The notes under the pieces were generated by a model, which saw nothing but the letters and a program-made list of their open reading frames with translations, was not told the DNA's origin and ran no database searches. A DNA stretch of 64,000 nucleotides from Streptomyces sp. SN-593 (GTDB lineage: Bacteria > Actinomycetota > Actinomycetes > Streptomycetales > Streptomycetaceae): positions 806,001-870,000 of the forward strand of contig NZ_AP018365.1 of NCBI RefSeq assembly GCF_016756395.1. The letters run 5' to 3'. Below, piece by piece: positions 17,259 to 28,340 of the stretch (position 1 is its first letter; every line of letters begins with the position of its first letter). Position numbers and translations under genes: made by a program.

Positions 17259-18641
17259 TCAGCGCCGCGGGCTGAGCAGCGCCAGCGCGGGCACGAACCG
17301 GGCGGCGTCCACGGTGCCGACGCCGGTGGCCATGTCGTACCCCTTCACGGCCGTGTAGCCGGTGACACCGTCGTAGGAGTTGTCCGTCCCGTCCTTGACG
17401 TCGACCACGCCGCCGACCTTGCCCGTGCCCTTGGCCAGGGCGTACAGCGCGGTGTGGATGTCGCCGACCCGGTGCCCGGCGACCTGGTCGGCGAGCGCCA
17501 CGATGCCGGAGAAGAGCGGGCTGGCCTCGCTGGTGCCGCCGTAGACGTCCCACCCGACGGCCGTCGGGTCGTAGCTGGAGTACACCCAGGCGCCGCCGTC
17601 GACGGCCGCGGACATCGAGACGTCGGGGGTGCCGCGCCGCGCGCCGACCACGTTCTTCACGCCGTTCTGGTACGCCGGCCGGGCGAAGACGTGCGACTGG
17701 CCGCCGCCGCCGGCGCCGTAGTCGTTGTACACGCTGTCCGGCGCGGTGCGGTTCCCGGCGTCGTCCAGGTGGAGCTGGGTACCGCCGACGGAGGTGACCA
17801 GCGGGTCGGAGGAGGGCCAGGAGTTCACCGCGTACGGGTAGTTGGAGCTGCCGTCCTCGGTCGCGTCGGTCGCACCGCCGTCCCCGGACGAGCCGAGCAC
17901 CGTGACGCCGTGGCGCGCGGCGTCCTCGAAGGCGTAGCGCAGCTTCTGGATGCTGGAGAAGTCGCCCTGGTCGAAGCCCGGGAAGGTGTTCTCGGTGGCC
18001 CCGAAGCTCTGGGTGATGACGTCGCCGACGCCCTTGTCGATCAGCGCCTTCTCGCCGTCCATCATCTCGGGCAGGCCGGTGACGCCCTCGGTCTCGGCCA
18101 CGCCGGTCTCCAGCAGCACGATGTGCGCGGCCGGGGCGATCGCGTGCGCCATCTCCACGTCGAGGGTGCTCTCGCCGGCCCAGCCGGTGTGGTCGGGGTT
18201 GGTGGGGTCGAAGGGCGGCACGTCGCCCCACTTGACCACCTGCACCGTGGTGCTGGGAATCCCGAACTGCTTGCTGTAGACGTCCAGGTCGTGCTGGATC
18301 GTCGGCGAGCCGAACGAGTCGACGATCACGATCGTCCGGCCCTTGCCCGTCACGCCCGCGCGGTAGAGCGGGTTGAGGTCGTACGCCTGCCGGTACTGCG
18401 TGGGTGTGTAGCAGTTGATGCCCCACTGTGCCTGGCACTGGGCGATGGTCAGCGGGCTGCTCGCGTCCTTGACCAGCTCGTGTCCGACGACGGCGGGCAC
18501 CGGTCGCACGGCGGGCGCCGCGTGGCCGGCCGCCGCCGTGGCCGCGCCGGTGAGCGGTGCCGCGATCAGGGCGGCGGCGGTCAGGGCGGTGGCTCCTGCC
18601 GCGGCGACCACGGCGCGCGGCCGCGGGCGGGGTGTGCGCAT
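17259..18641 (-). CDS. Secreted S53-family (sedolisin) serine-carboxyl peptidase
   Basis: A 460-residue secreted acid-type protease. Signal peptide about 1-38. The catalytic residues of the S53 triad are visible: Glu and Asp in GESTLDVEMAHA (about 153-160), Ser in YGGTSEASPLFSG (about 370), and the oxyanion Asp in SSGDGGATD (about 252). The C-terminal VKGYDMATGVGTVDA is the usual sedolisin end with the calcium site. The pro-domain is very short compared with classical sedolisins (about 60 residues before QYRQAYDLNPLY), a form common in Streptomyces. ATG has GAGGAGAG upstream. Likely extracellular protein scavenging. Confidence 0.93.
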   Translation of the reverse strand: MRTPRPRPRAVVAAAGATALTAAALIAAPLTGAATAAAGHAAPAVRPVPAVVGHELVKDASSPLTIAQCQAQWGINCYTPTQYRQAYDLNPLYRAGVTGKGRTIVIVDSFGSPTIQHDLDVYSKQFGIPSTTVQVVKWGDVPPFDPTNPDHTGWAGESTLDVEMAHAIAPAAHIVLLETGVAETEGVTGLPEMMDGEKALIDKGVGDVITQSFGATENTFPGFDQGDFSSIQKLRYAFEDAARHGVTVLGSSGDGGATDATEDGSSNYPYAVNSWPSSDPLVTSVGGTQLHLDDAGNRTAPDSVYNDYGAGGGGQSHVFARPAYQNGVKNVVGARRGTPDVSMSAAVDGGAWVYSSYDPTAVGWDVYGGTSEASPLFSGIVALADQVAGHRVGDIHTALYALAKGTGKVGGVVDVKDGTDNSYDGVTGYTAVKGYDMATGVGTVDAARFVPALALLSPRR

Positions 18642-18858
18642 GGACTCTCCTCGTGTGGAGGGCTCTCCTGGCGAGCGGTGCGGCCGTCACGGAGACGGCC
18701 GCGGTGGTCACTCGGATAGATCATGCCCAGGACAAGGGAGTTCGCCGTTTGCCGTACGTCGTTTTACCCGAACGGCCGATAATTTTACGCCGCCATGACC
18801 ATGCCACATCGGGCCGACGCGGCGTCAGAACCGCTGTCGCGGAGCCCGTTGGCGGAGG

Positions 18859-18889
18859 GGTCCGCCCCCTCGGGAGGAGGGGACGGACC
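18859..18889 (-). terminator. Terminator of the hydrolase/ABC operon
   Basis: Arms 18859-18871 and 18877-18889 pair over 13 bp with one mismatch around the loop GGGAG, 43 bp after the permease stop. A second GGACC/GGTCC pair follows. The rest of 18642-18932 holds the sedolisin promoter, with an AT-richer patch at 18734-18792, and no gene that I can see. Confidence 0.75.
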
Positions 18890-18932
18890 TCGCGGTCCGG
18901 GCCCTCGTCACCAGGGCGCGGACCCCTCGCGG

Positions 18933-19844
18933 TCAGGACACGATGTCCTTCGTCCGGAACCCGCGGAACGCCAGCGCGGCGAACACCACCGCGTACGACA
19001 CCGAGATCGAGGTGCCCTCGATCATGCCGGTCCACTCGGTGACCGGTTGCATCGTGTCGAGCCAGGCGAACTGCCAGTGCGCGGGCAGCGCGTCCCGCCA
19101 CCGGTGCAGCGCCGTCACCGCGTCCAGCACGTTGCCGACGATGGTCAGCCCGACCGCGCCGCCCACCGCGCCCAGCGGTGCGTCGGTGACCGTGGACAGC
19201 CAGAAGGCCAGGGCCGCGGTGACCAACTGGCTGACGAAGACGTAGGCGACGGAGATCGCCAGCCGGGTCAGCGCGGTGCCGGCCGGCACCGAGTCGCCGG
19301 TGGGCAGTTCGAGGTCGCCCCAGCCGTACGCCGCCGTGCCGGCCACGAACGCCACCAGGGGCAGCAGCACCAGCGCCACCGCGCTGAACCCGAGCGCGAC
19401 GGTGAGCTTCACCGCGAGCAGCCGGGCCCGCGGCACCGGCGCGGCCAGCAGGTAGCGCAGACTCGACCAGCCCGCCTCGGAGGCGACGGTGTCCCCGCAG
19501 AACAGCGCGACCGGCACCACCAGCACGAAGCCCGCCGACACGAACAGGCTGGTCGCCGCGAAGTTCGCACCGGACGACGTGGCCGTGTCGATGAGGGTGG
19601 GCGTGCCGCTCCCGTCGCCCGGGGTGCCGCCGATCGCGAACGCGGCCATCAGCACGAACGGCAGCAGCACGAGCAGTCCTCCGACCACGAGCGTGCGGCG
19701 CCGCCGCAACTGGCGCCGGGCCTCCACCCGCAGCCGCAGCGTGCGGCCGGGCCGGTAGCCGGGCGCGGCGATCCCGCCGGAGCCGGCCGGGCCCCCGGCG
19801 GGCCCGGGCAGGTCGGGCACGGGCGCTGCGGGCACGGTGCTCAT
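18933..19844 (-). CDS. ABC-2-type transporter permease
   Basis: A 303-residue inner-membrane protein. A Pro/Gly-rich cytoplasmic start is followed by six hydrophobic segments (for example RTLVVGGLLVLLPFVLMA, SLFVSAGFVLVVPVALF, VALVLLPLVAFVAGTA, AISVAYVFVSQLVTAALAF, and a last one before GFRTKDIVS). CGDTVASEAGWSSLRYLLAAP is the typical ABC-2 loop. Start ATG 19844 overlaps the stop of the fused hydrolase/ATPase gene (ATGA), so the two proteins are made together and should form one exporter. The substrate is unknown. Confidence 0.9.
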   Translation of the reverse strand: MSTVPAAPVPDLPGPAGGPAGSGGIAAPGYRPGRTLRLRVEARRQLRRRRTLVVGGLLVLLPFVLMAAFAIGGTPGDGSGTPTLIDTATSSGANFAATSLFVSAGFVLVVPVALFCGDTVASEAGWSSLRYLLAAPVPRARLLAVKLTVALGFSAVALVLLPLVAFVAGTAAYGWGDLELPTGDSVPAGTALTRLAISVAYVFVSQLVTAALAFWLSTVTDAPLGAVGGAVGLTIVGNVLDAVTALHRWRDALPAHWQFAWLDTMQPVTEWTGMIEGTSISVSYAVVFAALAFRGFRTKDIVS

Positions 19845-22660
19845 GCCGAGCCTCCGATCAGGGTCAGGAAGGCGTCCTCCAGGCGGCGGTGCGGGCCGAC
19901 CTGCGCCACCGGCACGCCGAGCCGCACCAGTTCGGCCACCAGCTCGACCGCGCTCGCCCCCTCCGCCATGACGACGAGCAGCCCCTCCTCGGCCCGCACC
20001 GCGCTGGCCACCACGGGCAACCCGGCCGCCGCGTCCACCTGCTCCGGCGTCAACTCGCCCTCGACGCCCACCAGTACGGTGTCGGTCGAGCCGATGATCC
20101 GCGCCACCGGCCCGGAGGTGACCAGCCGCCCGCGGTCCATGACGACCAGGTGCGTGCAGGTCTGCTCCACCTCGGCCAGCAGGTGGCTGGAGACGATGAC
20201 GGTCCGGCCGGTGGCGGCGTAGCGGATCATCACCTCGCGCATCTCCCGGATCTGCGGCGGGTCCAGGCCGTTGGTGGGCTCGTCCAGGATCAGCAGGTCC
20301 GGCAGGCCGAGCATGGCCTGCGCGATCGCCAGCCGCTGCCGCATGCCCTGGGAGTAGGTCCGCACCGCGCGCCGGAGCGCGTCGCCGAGTCCGGCGATCT
20401 CCAACGCCTCGGCGAGGTGGGCGTCTTCGGGCGGACGGCCGGTCGCCTGCCAGTACAGGTCGAGGTTCTGACGTCCCGTCAGGTGCGGCAGGAAGCCGGC
20501 TCCCTCGACGAACGCGCCGACCCGCGAGAGTACCGGCGCTCCCGGCCGTACCGCCTCCCCGAACACCCTGATCTCGCCTTCGTCCGGGCGGATCAGCCCC
20601 ATCAGCATCCGCAGCGTGGTGGTCTTCCCGGCCCCGTTCGGCCCGAGCAGTCCCAGCACCTGGCCGGGCTCGACCTCGAAGGTCAGGTCCCGCACGGCGT
20701 ACCGGTCGGCGGACTTCGCGTAGCGCTTGCTCAGCCCGCTGATCCGCAGCGGGACCGCGGCCAGCGCGGGGTCGGCCGGGCGGGGGCGGACCCGGCGGCG
20801 GCCCAGGAGCAGCAGCGCCGCCGCGACCACGACCGCGGCCGGCGGCAGCGCCCACGTCCACCACGGCAGCGAGGCCGCGCCGACGCCCAGCCCCTGGTCG
20901 ACCGGCACCGTGACGGCCGCGGAACCGGCCAGCGACACGGTGTAGGCCGCGGGGGCCGCGGGCGTCGCGTAGCCCAGGTCGGTGGTCGTCAGCACCACGG
21001 CGAGCCGGTGCCCGGCCTTGAACGTGTGGTCCACCGCCGGCAGTCGGACGCGCACGGTACGGCCCGCCGGCGAGCCGGTCACCCGGACCGGGGTGGCCAG
21101 GCCGGACGGCAGCGTCTCCTGGCCGTCCGCGCGCACGTCGTACAGCTTCGCGAACAGCACCGCCTCGGGGGCGGTGGTGGCGACCTTGACGGTGACGCTC
21201 GGAGCGCCGGTGAGGACGGTGGCGCGACGCAGCGGTGCGGACTCGAAGCGCGCCGACTGGGCGGCGTAGTCCACGGTCACGCTCCGCCCGAGCTGGGCCA
21301 GTCCGGACAGCGCGCCCGACCCGGGAACGGAGGAGATCGCCGGCGGCGAGCCGCCGGCCGGGTTGGTGACCTGCTGCGCCCGGCCGGTGAGCGCGACGCG
21401 CCGGGTGGACGTGCCGTCCAGGCCCGGGTAGCTCCCGAGGCTCGCGCCGCGCAGGACCTGGCTGCCGTCGGCGGAGTTGATGCCGGTGACGCGGGTGACG
21501 CGGAAGGCGGGGCCGGTGCCGGCGCCCGTGTCGCCCTTCAGGTAGCGGTCGAACCATGCGGTGACACGGGCGTCCACCCGGGCGTCCTCGGTGTCGCCCC
21601 CGTCGTGTCCGCCCTCGATCCAGTCGACGGACACCGGGGCGCCGTTCGCCTTGATCGTGCGCGCCATCGCGTCGGACTGGGCGAGGGTGAACAGCGAGTC
21701 GGTCTGGCCCTGCACGACCAGCGTGGGCACCTTGATCCGGCTGCCGACCGCGGACGGGCTCAGCGCGGCGAGCTGCGCCCGGTCGGCCGCGGTGGAGACC
21801 CCGCTGGTGGCCACCCGCTCGTACAGGTCGCAGATCGACGGTTCGAACCGGCCGCAGACGGGATCGGACGTCCGCGCCCCGGCGGAGGCGGAGGCGGAGG
21901 GATCAGCCGTGGGGGTGGAGGGCGTGGCGGTCGGCGCGCGGCCGGCCGTCCCGGAGGGCGCCGGCGCGCCGGCGGGGGCCGTCGTGGGCCCGCCGCCCGT
22001 ACCGGTCGGCGTCCCGTCGCCGGTGGTGTCGCCGTCCGCCGGTCTGGCGCCGGAGAAGAGGATGCCGCTCCACAGCTTCTTGTACACGCCGTCCGGCAGC
22101 AGCGCGTCCGCGAGGTTCCAGTACGTCTCGCGGGGCGCGATCGCGTCGATCCGCGGATCGTTGCCGGCGGCGATCAGCGAGATCGCGCCGCCGTAGGAGA
22201 CGCCGGAGATGCCGACCCGGGGGTCGCCGGGCGCGTCGAGCTGGACGTCGGGGCGGGCCGCGAGCCAGTCGACGAGCCGGCTGACGTCGGCCGCCTCACC
22301 GTCCTTCGCGTTGAGCCCGATCCGGCCGCCGGACGCGCCGAACCCGCGCGCGGACCAGGTCAGCACCGCGTAGCCGTGCGCGGCCAGCGCCTCGGCCTGG
22401 CCGCGCACGTCGTCCTTGGTGCCGCCGAAGCCGTGCGCGAGCAGCACCGCGGGCCGGCGCCGGGTGCCGCCGTCGGTGAAGTACGACGTGTCCAGCCGCA
22501 CTCCCCCGGCCCCGGTCAGCATCGCGTCCGTACGGTGCACCGACCCGCCGCCGGTGCCGCTCGCCGCCGCCGTGCCGGTCACGACGCCGCCCACCGCCAC
22601 GGCGGCGAACGCCCCCGCCGCAGCGATCCACTTCCGCCCCCGCGGCCACCGAAGATCCAT
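19841..22660 (-). CDS. Fusion: exported alpha/beta hydrolase (S15/CocE-like) - TM helix - ABC ATPase
   Basis: A 939-residue protein with three parts. Residues about 10-38 are a signal/anchor. Residues about 45-370 form an alpha/beta hydrolase (LLAHGFGGTKDD; nucleophile Ser about 153 in GVSYGG; HDGGDTED near the His) with a Pro/Thr/Ala-rich insertion at 212-262. Residues about 380-595 resemble the beta-rich C-terminal domain of X-Pro dipeptidyl-peptidase/CocE enzymes. A transmembrane helix (about 605-627; ALPPAAVVVAAALLLLG) then leads to a full ABC ATPase: Walker A GPNGAGKTTT (about 671), signature YSQGMRQRLA, Walker B LLILDEPTNGLDP. The topology predicts hydrolase outside and ATPase inside. 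Translationally coupled to the permease. Confidence 0.93.
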   Translation of the reverse strand: MDLRWPRGRKWIAAAGAFAAVAVGGVVTGTAAASGTGGGSVHRTDAMLTGAGGVRLDTSYFTDGGTRRRPAVLLAHGFGGTKDDVRGQAEALAAHGYAVLTWSARGFGASGGRIGLNAKDGEAADVSRLVDWLAARPDVQLDAPGDPRVGISGVSYGGAISLIAAGNDPRIDAIAPRETYWNLADALLPDGVYKKLWSGILFSGARPADGDTTGDGTPTGTGGGPTTAPAGAPAPSGTAGRAPTATPSTPTADPSASASAGARTSDPVCGRFEPSICDLYERVATSGVSTAADRAQLAALSPSAVGSRIKVPTLVVQGQTDSLFTLAQSDAMARTIKANGAPVSVDWIEGGHDGGDTEDARVDARVTAWFDRYLKGDTGAGTGPAFRVTRVTGINSADGSQVLRGASLGSYPGLDGTSTRRVALTGRAQQVTNPAGGSPPAISSVPGSGALSGLAQLGRSVTVDYAAQSARFESAPLRRATVLTGAPSVTVKVATTAPEAVLFAKLYDVRADGQETLPSGLATPVRVTGSPAGRTVRVRLPAVDHTFKAGHRLAVVLTTTDLGYATPAAPAAYTVSLAGSAAVTVPVDQGLGVGAASLPWWTWALPPAAVVVAAALLLLGRRRVRPRPADPALAAVPLRISGLSKRYAKSADRYAVRDLTFEVEPGQVLGLLGPNGAGKTTTLRMLMGLIRPDEGEIRVFGEAVRPGAPVLSRVGAFVEGAGFLPHLTGRQNLDLYWQATGRPPEDAHLAEALEIAGLGDALRRAVRTYSQGMRQRLAIAQAMLGLPDLLILDEPTNGLDPPQIREMREVMIRYAATGRTVIVSSHLLAEVEQTCTHLVVMDRGRLVTSGPVARIIGSTDTVLVGVEGELTPEQVDAAAGLPVVASAVRAEEGLLVVMAEGASAVELVAELVRLGVPVAQVGPHRRLEDAFLTLIGGSA

Positions 22661-22684
22661 CCCCCGATCCTAAGGGCGGTGTCC

Positions 22685-22732
22685 GGCACGGTGACCGGCA
22701 CGGTGACCGGCACGGTGACCGGCACGGTGACC
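22685..22732. repeat. Four tandem copies of the 12-mer GGCACGGTGACC
   Basis: Four exact 12-bp units (22685, 22697, 22709, 22721) in the 161-bp gap between the divergent hydrolase/ABC operon and the 22822 gene. The unit is a little longer than one helical turn and lies 25-72 bp upstream of the operon start, where a regulator could bind cooperatively. It could equally be a simple slippage product. Confidence 0.9.
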
Positions 22733-22809
22733 GGCCGTCGGCCCACCGGGATCCTCCGCGGGGCCGAGCGCCTGGGCCGGCGCCGGACCGGAGTGTCGGC
22801 GGGGCGGGA

Positions 22810-22815
22810 TACGGT
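22810..22815 (+). promoter_or_regulatory. -10 box TACGGT for a leaderless start at 22822
   Basis: TACGGT is followed by six bases and then GTG 22822. This is the spacing of leaderless actinobacterial genes, in which transcription starts at the start codon. No -35 is evident. Confidence 0.6.
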
Positions 22816-22821
22816 CGGGGC

Positions 22822-23493
22822 GTGGGCAAGGGCTTGACTGCGGCGCAGCGCAAGGCGGTGGCGGCGTCCGATCCGTCGACGGGGCGGGTGGCCGCCGGGG
22901 CCGCGGTGTGCGCGGCACTGGTGGCGGCCGGGCTGGCGGTGCCGCACGGCCGGGCCGGGCTGCACTACCTGACGCCGGAGGGCCGCCGGGTGCGGGCGGA
23001 GCTGGCCATGCGCGCCGGCGGGCAGACGGCCGGGGAAGGGCCCGAAGCGGCGGCCGGGGCCGGTGAAGTGGAGGCGGACCGGGGCCGGTTCGTCGCGGAC
23101 GACGGGTCGGGAGCGGTGCTTCCGGGTGCCGGGCGCGTCGCCGAGGTGGCCGCCGCCTGGGAGGGGCTGCGCCAGATCCGCGCGGTGCTCGGTGACGGCG
23201 CCGCGCAGGCGCCGGCGGCCTGGGAGCGGGAGCGCCCGGTGCACGCGGTGGCGCTGGCGCTGGAGGCCGCGGGGGTACCGCCGCACCGTGCGGGGGAGGA
23301 CGGCGCCGCGGGCTACCGCGTGCGGTCCTCCGCGCATCCGGGCCTGGTCGAGGTGACCTGGTCCGGCGCGGCCGCCGGGTCCGCCGCGCTCGCCCGGGTC
23401 GCCTCGCTCCTCGGTCCCCTCGGCTGGCAGGCGACCGAGCACCGCGCCCGCGGCGGCGCCCCCTTCCTCCTGGTCTCCCCCCGCCACGCGTAG
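22822..23493 (+). CDS. Conserved hypothetical protein with winged-helix-like N-terminus
   Basis: A 223-residue cytoplasmic protein. The start (LTAAQRKAVAASDPSTGRV, then GLHYLTPEGRRVRAEL) looks like a recognition-helix/wing arrangement of a winged-helix domain, as in PadR- or MarR-like proteins. The middle is Gly/Ala-rich. The C-terminal 110 residues (AAWEGLRQIRAVLGDG, GYRVRSSAHPGLVEVTWSG) have an alpha/beta pattern that I do not recognise. I recall similar proteins in other Streptomyces but no function. Leaderless GTG start supported by the TACGGT box. Confidence 0.75.
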   Translation: MGKGLTAAQRKAVAASDPSTGRVAAGAAVCAALVAAGLAVPHGRAGLHYLTPEGRRVRAELAMRAGGQTAGEGPEAAAGAGEVEADRGRFVADDGSGAVLPGAGRVAEVAAAWEGLRQIRAVLGDGAAQAPAAWERERPVHAVALALEAAGVPPHRAGEDGAAGYRVRSSAHPGLVEVTWSGAAAGSAALARVASLLGPLGWQATEHRARGGAPFLLVSPRHA

Positions 23494-23693
23494 GCCCGCG
23501 CCCCTCGCACGCGTGCCCGAGCCCCTCGCACGGGTGGACGGGTGGACCGCGCCGCCGCGTGGCACAGGCCGTCGAGCGGGGCGGGGCCCCTGCGGGCACC
23601 GATCCGGACGAGGCGGTCCGCACGGTGCCCGCCCCGCGCTCCCACCCGCCCACCACCGGCGGGGCGCCCCGCCGGCCGCCCGGGACCAGCACA

Positions 23694-23699
23694 TAGAGT
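23694..23699 (+). promoter_or_regulatory. -10 box TAGAGT for leaderless aldo/keto reductase gene
   Basis: TAGAGT ends 7 nt before ATG 23707 and no Shine-Dalgarno sequence is present, so the mRNA probably begins at the start codon. The preceding gap from 23494 is GC-rich and I see no gene in it. Confidence 0.6.
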
Positions 23700-23706
23700 C
23701 GTGTGC

Positions 23707-24708
23707 ATGGAATACCGACACCTCGGCCGCAGCGGCCTGTTCATCAGCGAGATCGCCTACGGCAACTGGCTCACCCACGGCTCCCAGGTGGAGGAGGACG
23801 CCGCCACCGCATGCGTGCGGGCCGCCCTCGACGCGGGTATCACCACCTTCGACACCGCCGACGTCTACGCGCAGACCCGCGCCGAGTCGGTGCTCGGACG
23901 CGCCCTGAAGGGCGAGCGCCGCGAGGGCCTGGAGATCCTCACCAAGGTCTTCTGGCCCACCGGCCCCGGCCTCAACGACCGCGGCCTGTCGCGCAAGCAC
24001 ATCGCGGAGTCCATCGAGAACTCGCTGCGCCGGCTCCAGACCGACCACGTGGACGTCTACCAGGCGCACCGCTTCGACGTCTCCACCCCGCTGGAGGAGA
24101 CGATGGAGGCGTTCGCCGACGTCGTGCACTCGGGCAAGGCGCACTACATCGGCGTCTCGGAGTGGACCTCCGACCAGATCCGGCGCGGCCACGCCCTGGC
24201 CCGCGAGTTGCGCATCCCGCTGGTGTCCAACCAGCCGCAGTACTCGGCGCTGTGGCGGGTCATCGAGGGCGAGGTCGTGCCCACCTGCGAGGAACTGGGC
24301 CTCGGCCAGGTCGTGTTCTCGCCGATCGCGCAGGGCGTGCTCACCGGCAAGTACCGGCCCGGGCAGCAGCCGCCGGCCGGCTCGCGGGCCACCGACGACA
24401 AGGGCGGCTCCGGCATGATCAGCCGCTGGATGCGGGACGAGGTGCTGGAGCGGGTGCAGCTCCTGGAGCCGCTGGCCGCCGAGGCGGGCCTGTCCACGGC
24501 GCAGCTCGCCGTGGCCTGGGTGCTCCAGAACCCGAACGTGTCCGCGGCGATCATCGGTGCCTCCCGGCCCGAGCAGGTCACCGAGAACGCCAAGGCGGCG
24601 GGCGTGAAGCTGGAGGCCGGGCTGATGGCGGGGATCGAGGAGGCCCTCGCCCCGGTGGCGACCACCGACCCCAAGCGCGTCCACGACAACGTGCCGGAGC
24701 GCCGCTGA
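23707..24708 (+). CDS. Aldo/keto reductase
   Basis: A 333-residue NADPH-dependent (beta/alpha)8 reductase of the AKR/Kv-beta-like group. Catalytic tetrad candidates are Asp in FDTADVY (residue about 52), Tyr57, Lys in ILTKVFWP (about 83) and His in YQAHRFD (about 122). LVSNQPQYSALWR and SAAIIGASRPEQV are the cofactor-binding segments. It would reduce aldehydes or ketones; the physiological substrate is unknown. A stem-loop at 24740-24762 ends the transcript. Confidence 0.93.
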   Translation: MEYRHLGRSGLFISEIAYGNWLTHGSQVEEDAATACVRAALDAGITTFDTADVYAQTRAESVLGRALKGERREGLEILTKVFWPTGPGLNDRGLSRKHIAESIENSLRRLQTDHVDVYQAHRFDVSTPLEETMEAFADVVHSGKAHYIGVSEWTSDQIRRGHALARELRIPLVSNQPQYSALWRVIEGEVVPTCEELGLGQVVFSPIAQGVLTGKYRPGQQPPAGSRATDDKGGSGMISRWMRDEVLERVQLLEPLAAEAGLSTAQLAVAWVLQNPNVSAAIIGASRPEQVTENAKAAGVKLEAGLMAGIEEALAPVATTDPKRVHDNVPERR

Positions 24709-24739
24709 GGCAGGGCCGCCGCCGGGCCCGGCTCCCCCG

Positions 24740-24762
24740 CCGCGCCGCGTGTGGCGGCGCGG
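24740..24762 (+). terminator. Terminator after aldo/keto reductase
   Basis: CCGCGCCGC (24740-24748) and GCGGCGCGG (24754-24762) form a perfect 9-bp stem with loop GTGTG, 31 bp beyond the stop codon. Confidence 0.65.
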
Positions 24763-24797
24763 GCGGGCCCGGGCCCGGGCGTACCCTGACCGGGCTG

Positions 24798-27048
<2,251 letters not shown>

Positions 27049-27090
27049 TCAGGTGGGACTAGGGGGCGCATCCGGGGCGTTGCAGGTGAA

Positions 27091-28092
27091 GTGACCTCCG
27101 TACTGCGCGACACGCCGTTCTCCGTCCTGGACCGGTCCCGTACCCGTGCGGGCGAGGACCCGCCGCGGGCCCTGCGCGCGACGGTGGAGTTCGCGCGGCG
27201 GGCGGAGGCGCTGGGATACCACCGGTTCTGGGTCTCGGAGCACCACGGCGTGCCCGGGGTCGCCGGGTCCGCGCCGACGGTGCTGGCGGCCGCCGTGGCC
27301 TCGGCGACCTCGCGGATCAGGGTCGGCACCGGCGGGGTGATGCTGCCCAACCACCGGCCCCTGGTGGTGGCCGAGCAGTTCGGGGTGCTGGAGTCGCTCT
27401 TCCCCGGGCGGATCGACATGGGCCTGGGCCGCTCGGTCGGTTTCACCGGCGGCGTGCGCAAGGCGCTCGGGCACGGCAAGGAGGCCGCGGAGGGCTTCGA
27501 CGGGCAGATCGGCGAGCTGCTCGGCTGGTTCGACGGCTCGCAGCGGGCGTACCCGCAAGTGCACGCCTGGCCGGCCGAGGGCCTGCGCCCGGCGCCCTTC
27601 CTGCTCGCCACCGGCAGCGGCGCCGACCTGGCCGCCGCGCACGGCCTGCCCCTGGTGATCGGCGGCATCCGCGGCGAGGACGCGATGCTGCGGGCGGTGG
27701 ACCGCTACCGCGCCGCCTTCCGCCCCTCGCCGTGGGCCGCCGCCCCCTACGTGGTGCTCTCCGGCACCGTGGCCGTCGCCGCCACCGCCGAGGCCGCCCG
27801 CCGGCTCCTGGCACCCGAGGCGTGGGCGACGGCCTACTCCCGCACCCACGGTGTCTTCCCCGCCCTCACGTCGTACGACTCGATCGCCGCGACCCCCATG
27901 TCCGCCGCCGAGCGGGACCGCTTCGAGACGGCCATGACCGGACACGTCCACGGCACCCCGGACGCCGTCGCGGCCTCGCTGGAGTCCCTGCTGTCGCGCA
28001 GCGCGGCCGACGAGTTCCTGGTGACCACCAGCACCTACGACCGCGCCGAACTCCTGGACTCCTACCGCCTGCTGGCCGGTCTGCTGTCCTGA
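27091..28092 (+). CDS. LLM-class flavin-dependent oxidoreductase
   Basis: A 333-residue bacterial-luciferase-like TIM-barrel enzyme of the MsnO8/YwcH-like group. FWVSEHHGVPGVAGSAP is the conserved early motif, RIRVGTGGVMLPNHRPL the flavin-binding strand, and GRIDMGLGRSVGFTGG the next. It would use FMN or F420 for monooxygenation or hydride transfer on an unknown small molecule. GTG start with AGGTGAA immediately upstream. Divergent from the cell-wall hydrolase with a shared 147-bp promoter region. Confidence 0.9.
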   Translation: MTSVLRDTPFSVLDRSRTRAGEDPPRALRATVEFARRAEALGYHRFWVSEHHGVPGVAGSAPTVLAAAVASATSRIRVGTGGVMLPNHRPLVVAEQFGVLESLFPGRIDMGLGRSVGFTGGVRKALGHGKEAAEGFDGQIGELLGWFDGSQRAYPQVHAWPAEGLRPAPFLLATGSGADLAAAHGLPLVIGGIRGEDAMLRAVDRYRAAFRPSPWAAAPYVVLSGTVAVAATAEAARRLLAPEAWATAYSRTHGVFPALTSYDSIAATPMSAAERDRFETAMTGHVHGTPDAVAASLESLLSRSAADEFLVTTSTYDRAELLDSYRLLAGLLS

Positions 28093-28328
28093 GTCCCTCC
28101 CCCGGCCGCGCTCGGCGCCGGGCCCGTGCCGAGGGGCCGCGCCCCCGTACGCGCCGGGGCAGGCGGCGCCGGCGGAATCGGCCGGACCGGTGAACCCGAC
28201 GGGCGGTCAGCGCCGCCCGCTGGCGTGCGATGTGACGGTACGTCCGGTTGGCGGCCGGTCCTCACTCGCAGGCGCGGTGGCCTCACCGGGATGGACGGCA
28301 CCACCGCGCCGGAGCCGTTCATCATTCC

Positions 28329-28334
28329 TACGGT
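28329..28334 (+). promoter_or_regulatory. -10 box TACGGT for leaderless DD-carboxypeptidase gene
   Basis: TACGGT, six bases, then ATG 28341; no Shine-Dalgarno. The rest of the 28093-28328 gap shows GC-rich imperfect hairpins after the oxidoreductase stop and no gene. Confidence 0.6.
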
Positions 28335-28340
28335 GATCGC

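Noticed and set aside
18642-18932. A small gene beginning near 18795 on the plus strand
   Set aside because: The frame runs on for hundreds of codons antisense to the ABC permease and has no conserved features.
19889-22837. A 982-codon plus-strand frame opposite the hydrolase/ABC fusion
   Set aside because: Shadow of the minus-strand gene, which has Walker A, signature and hydrolase motifs.
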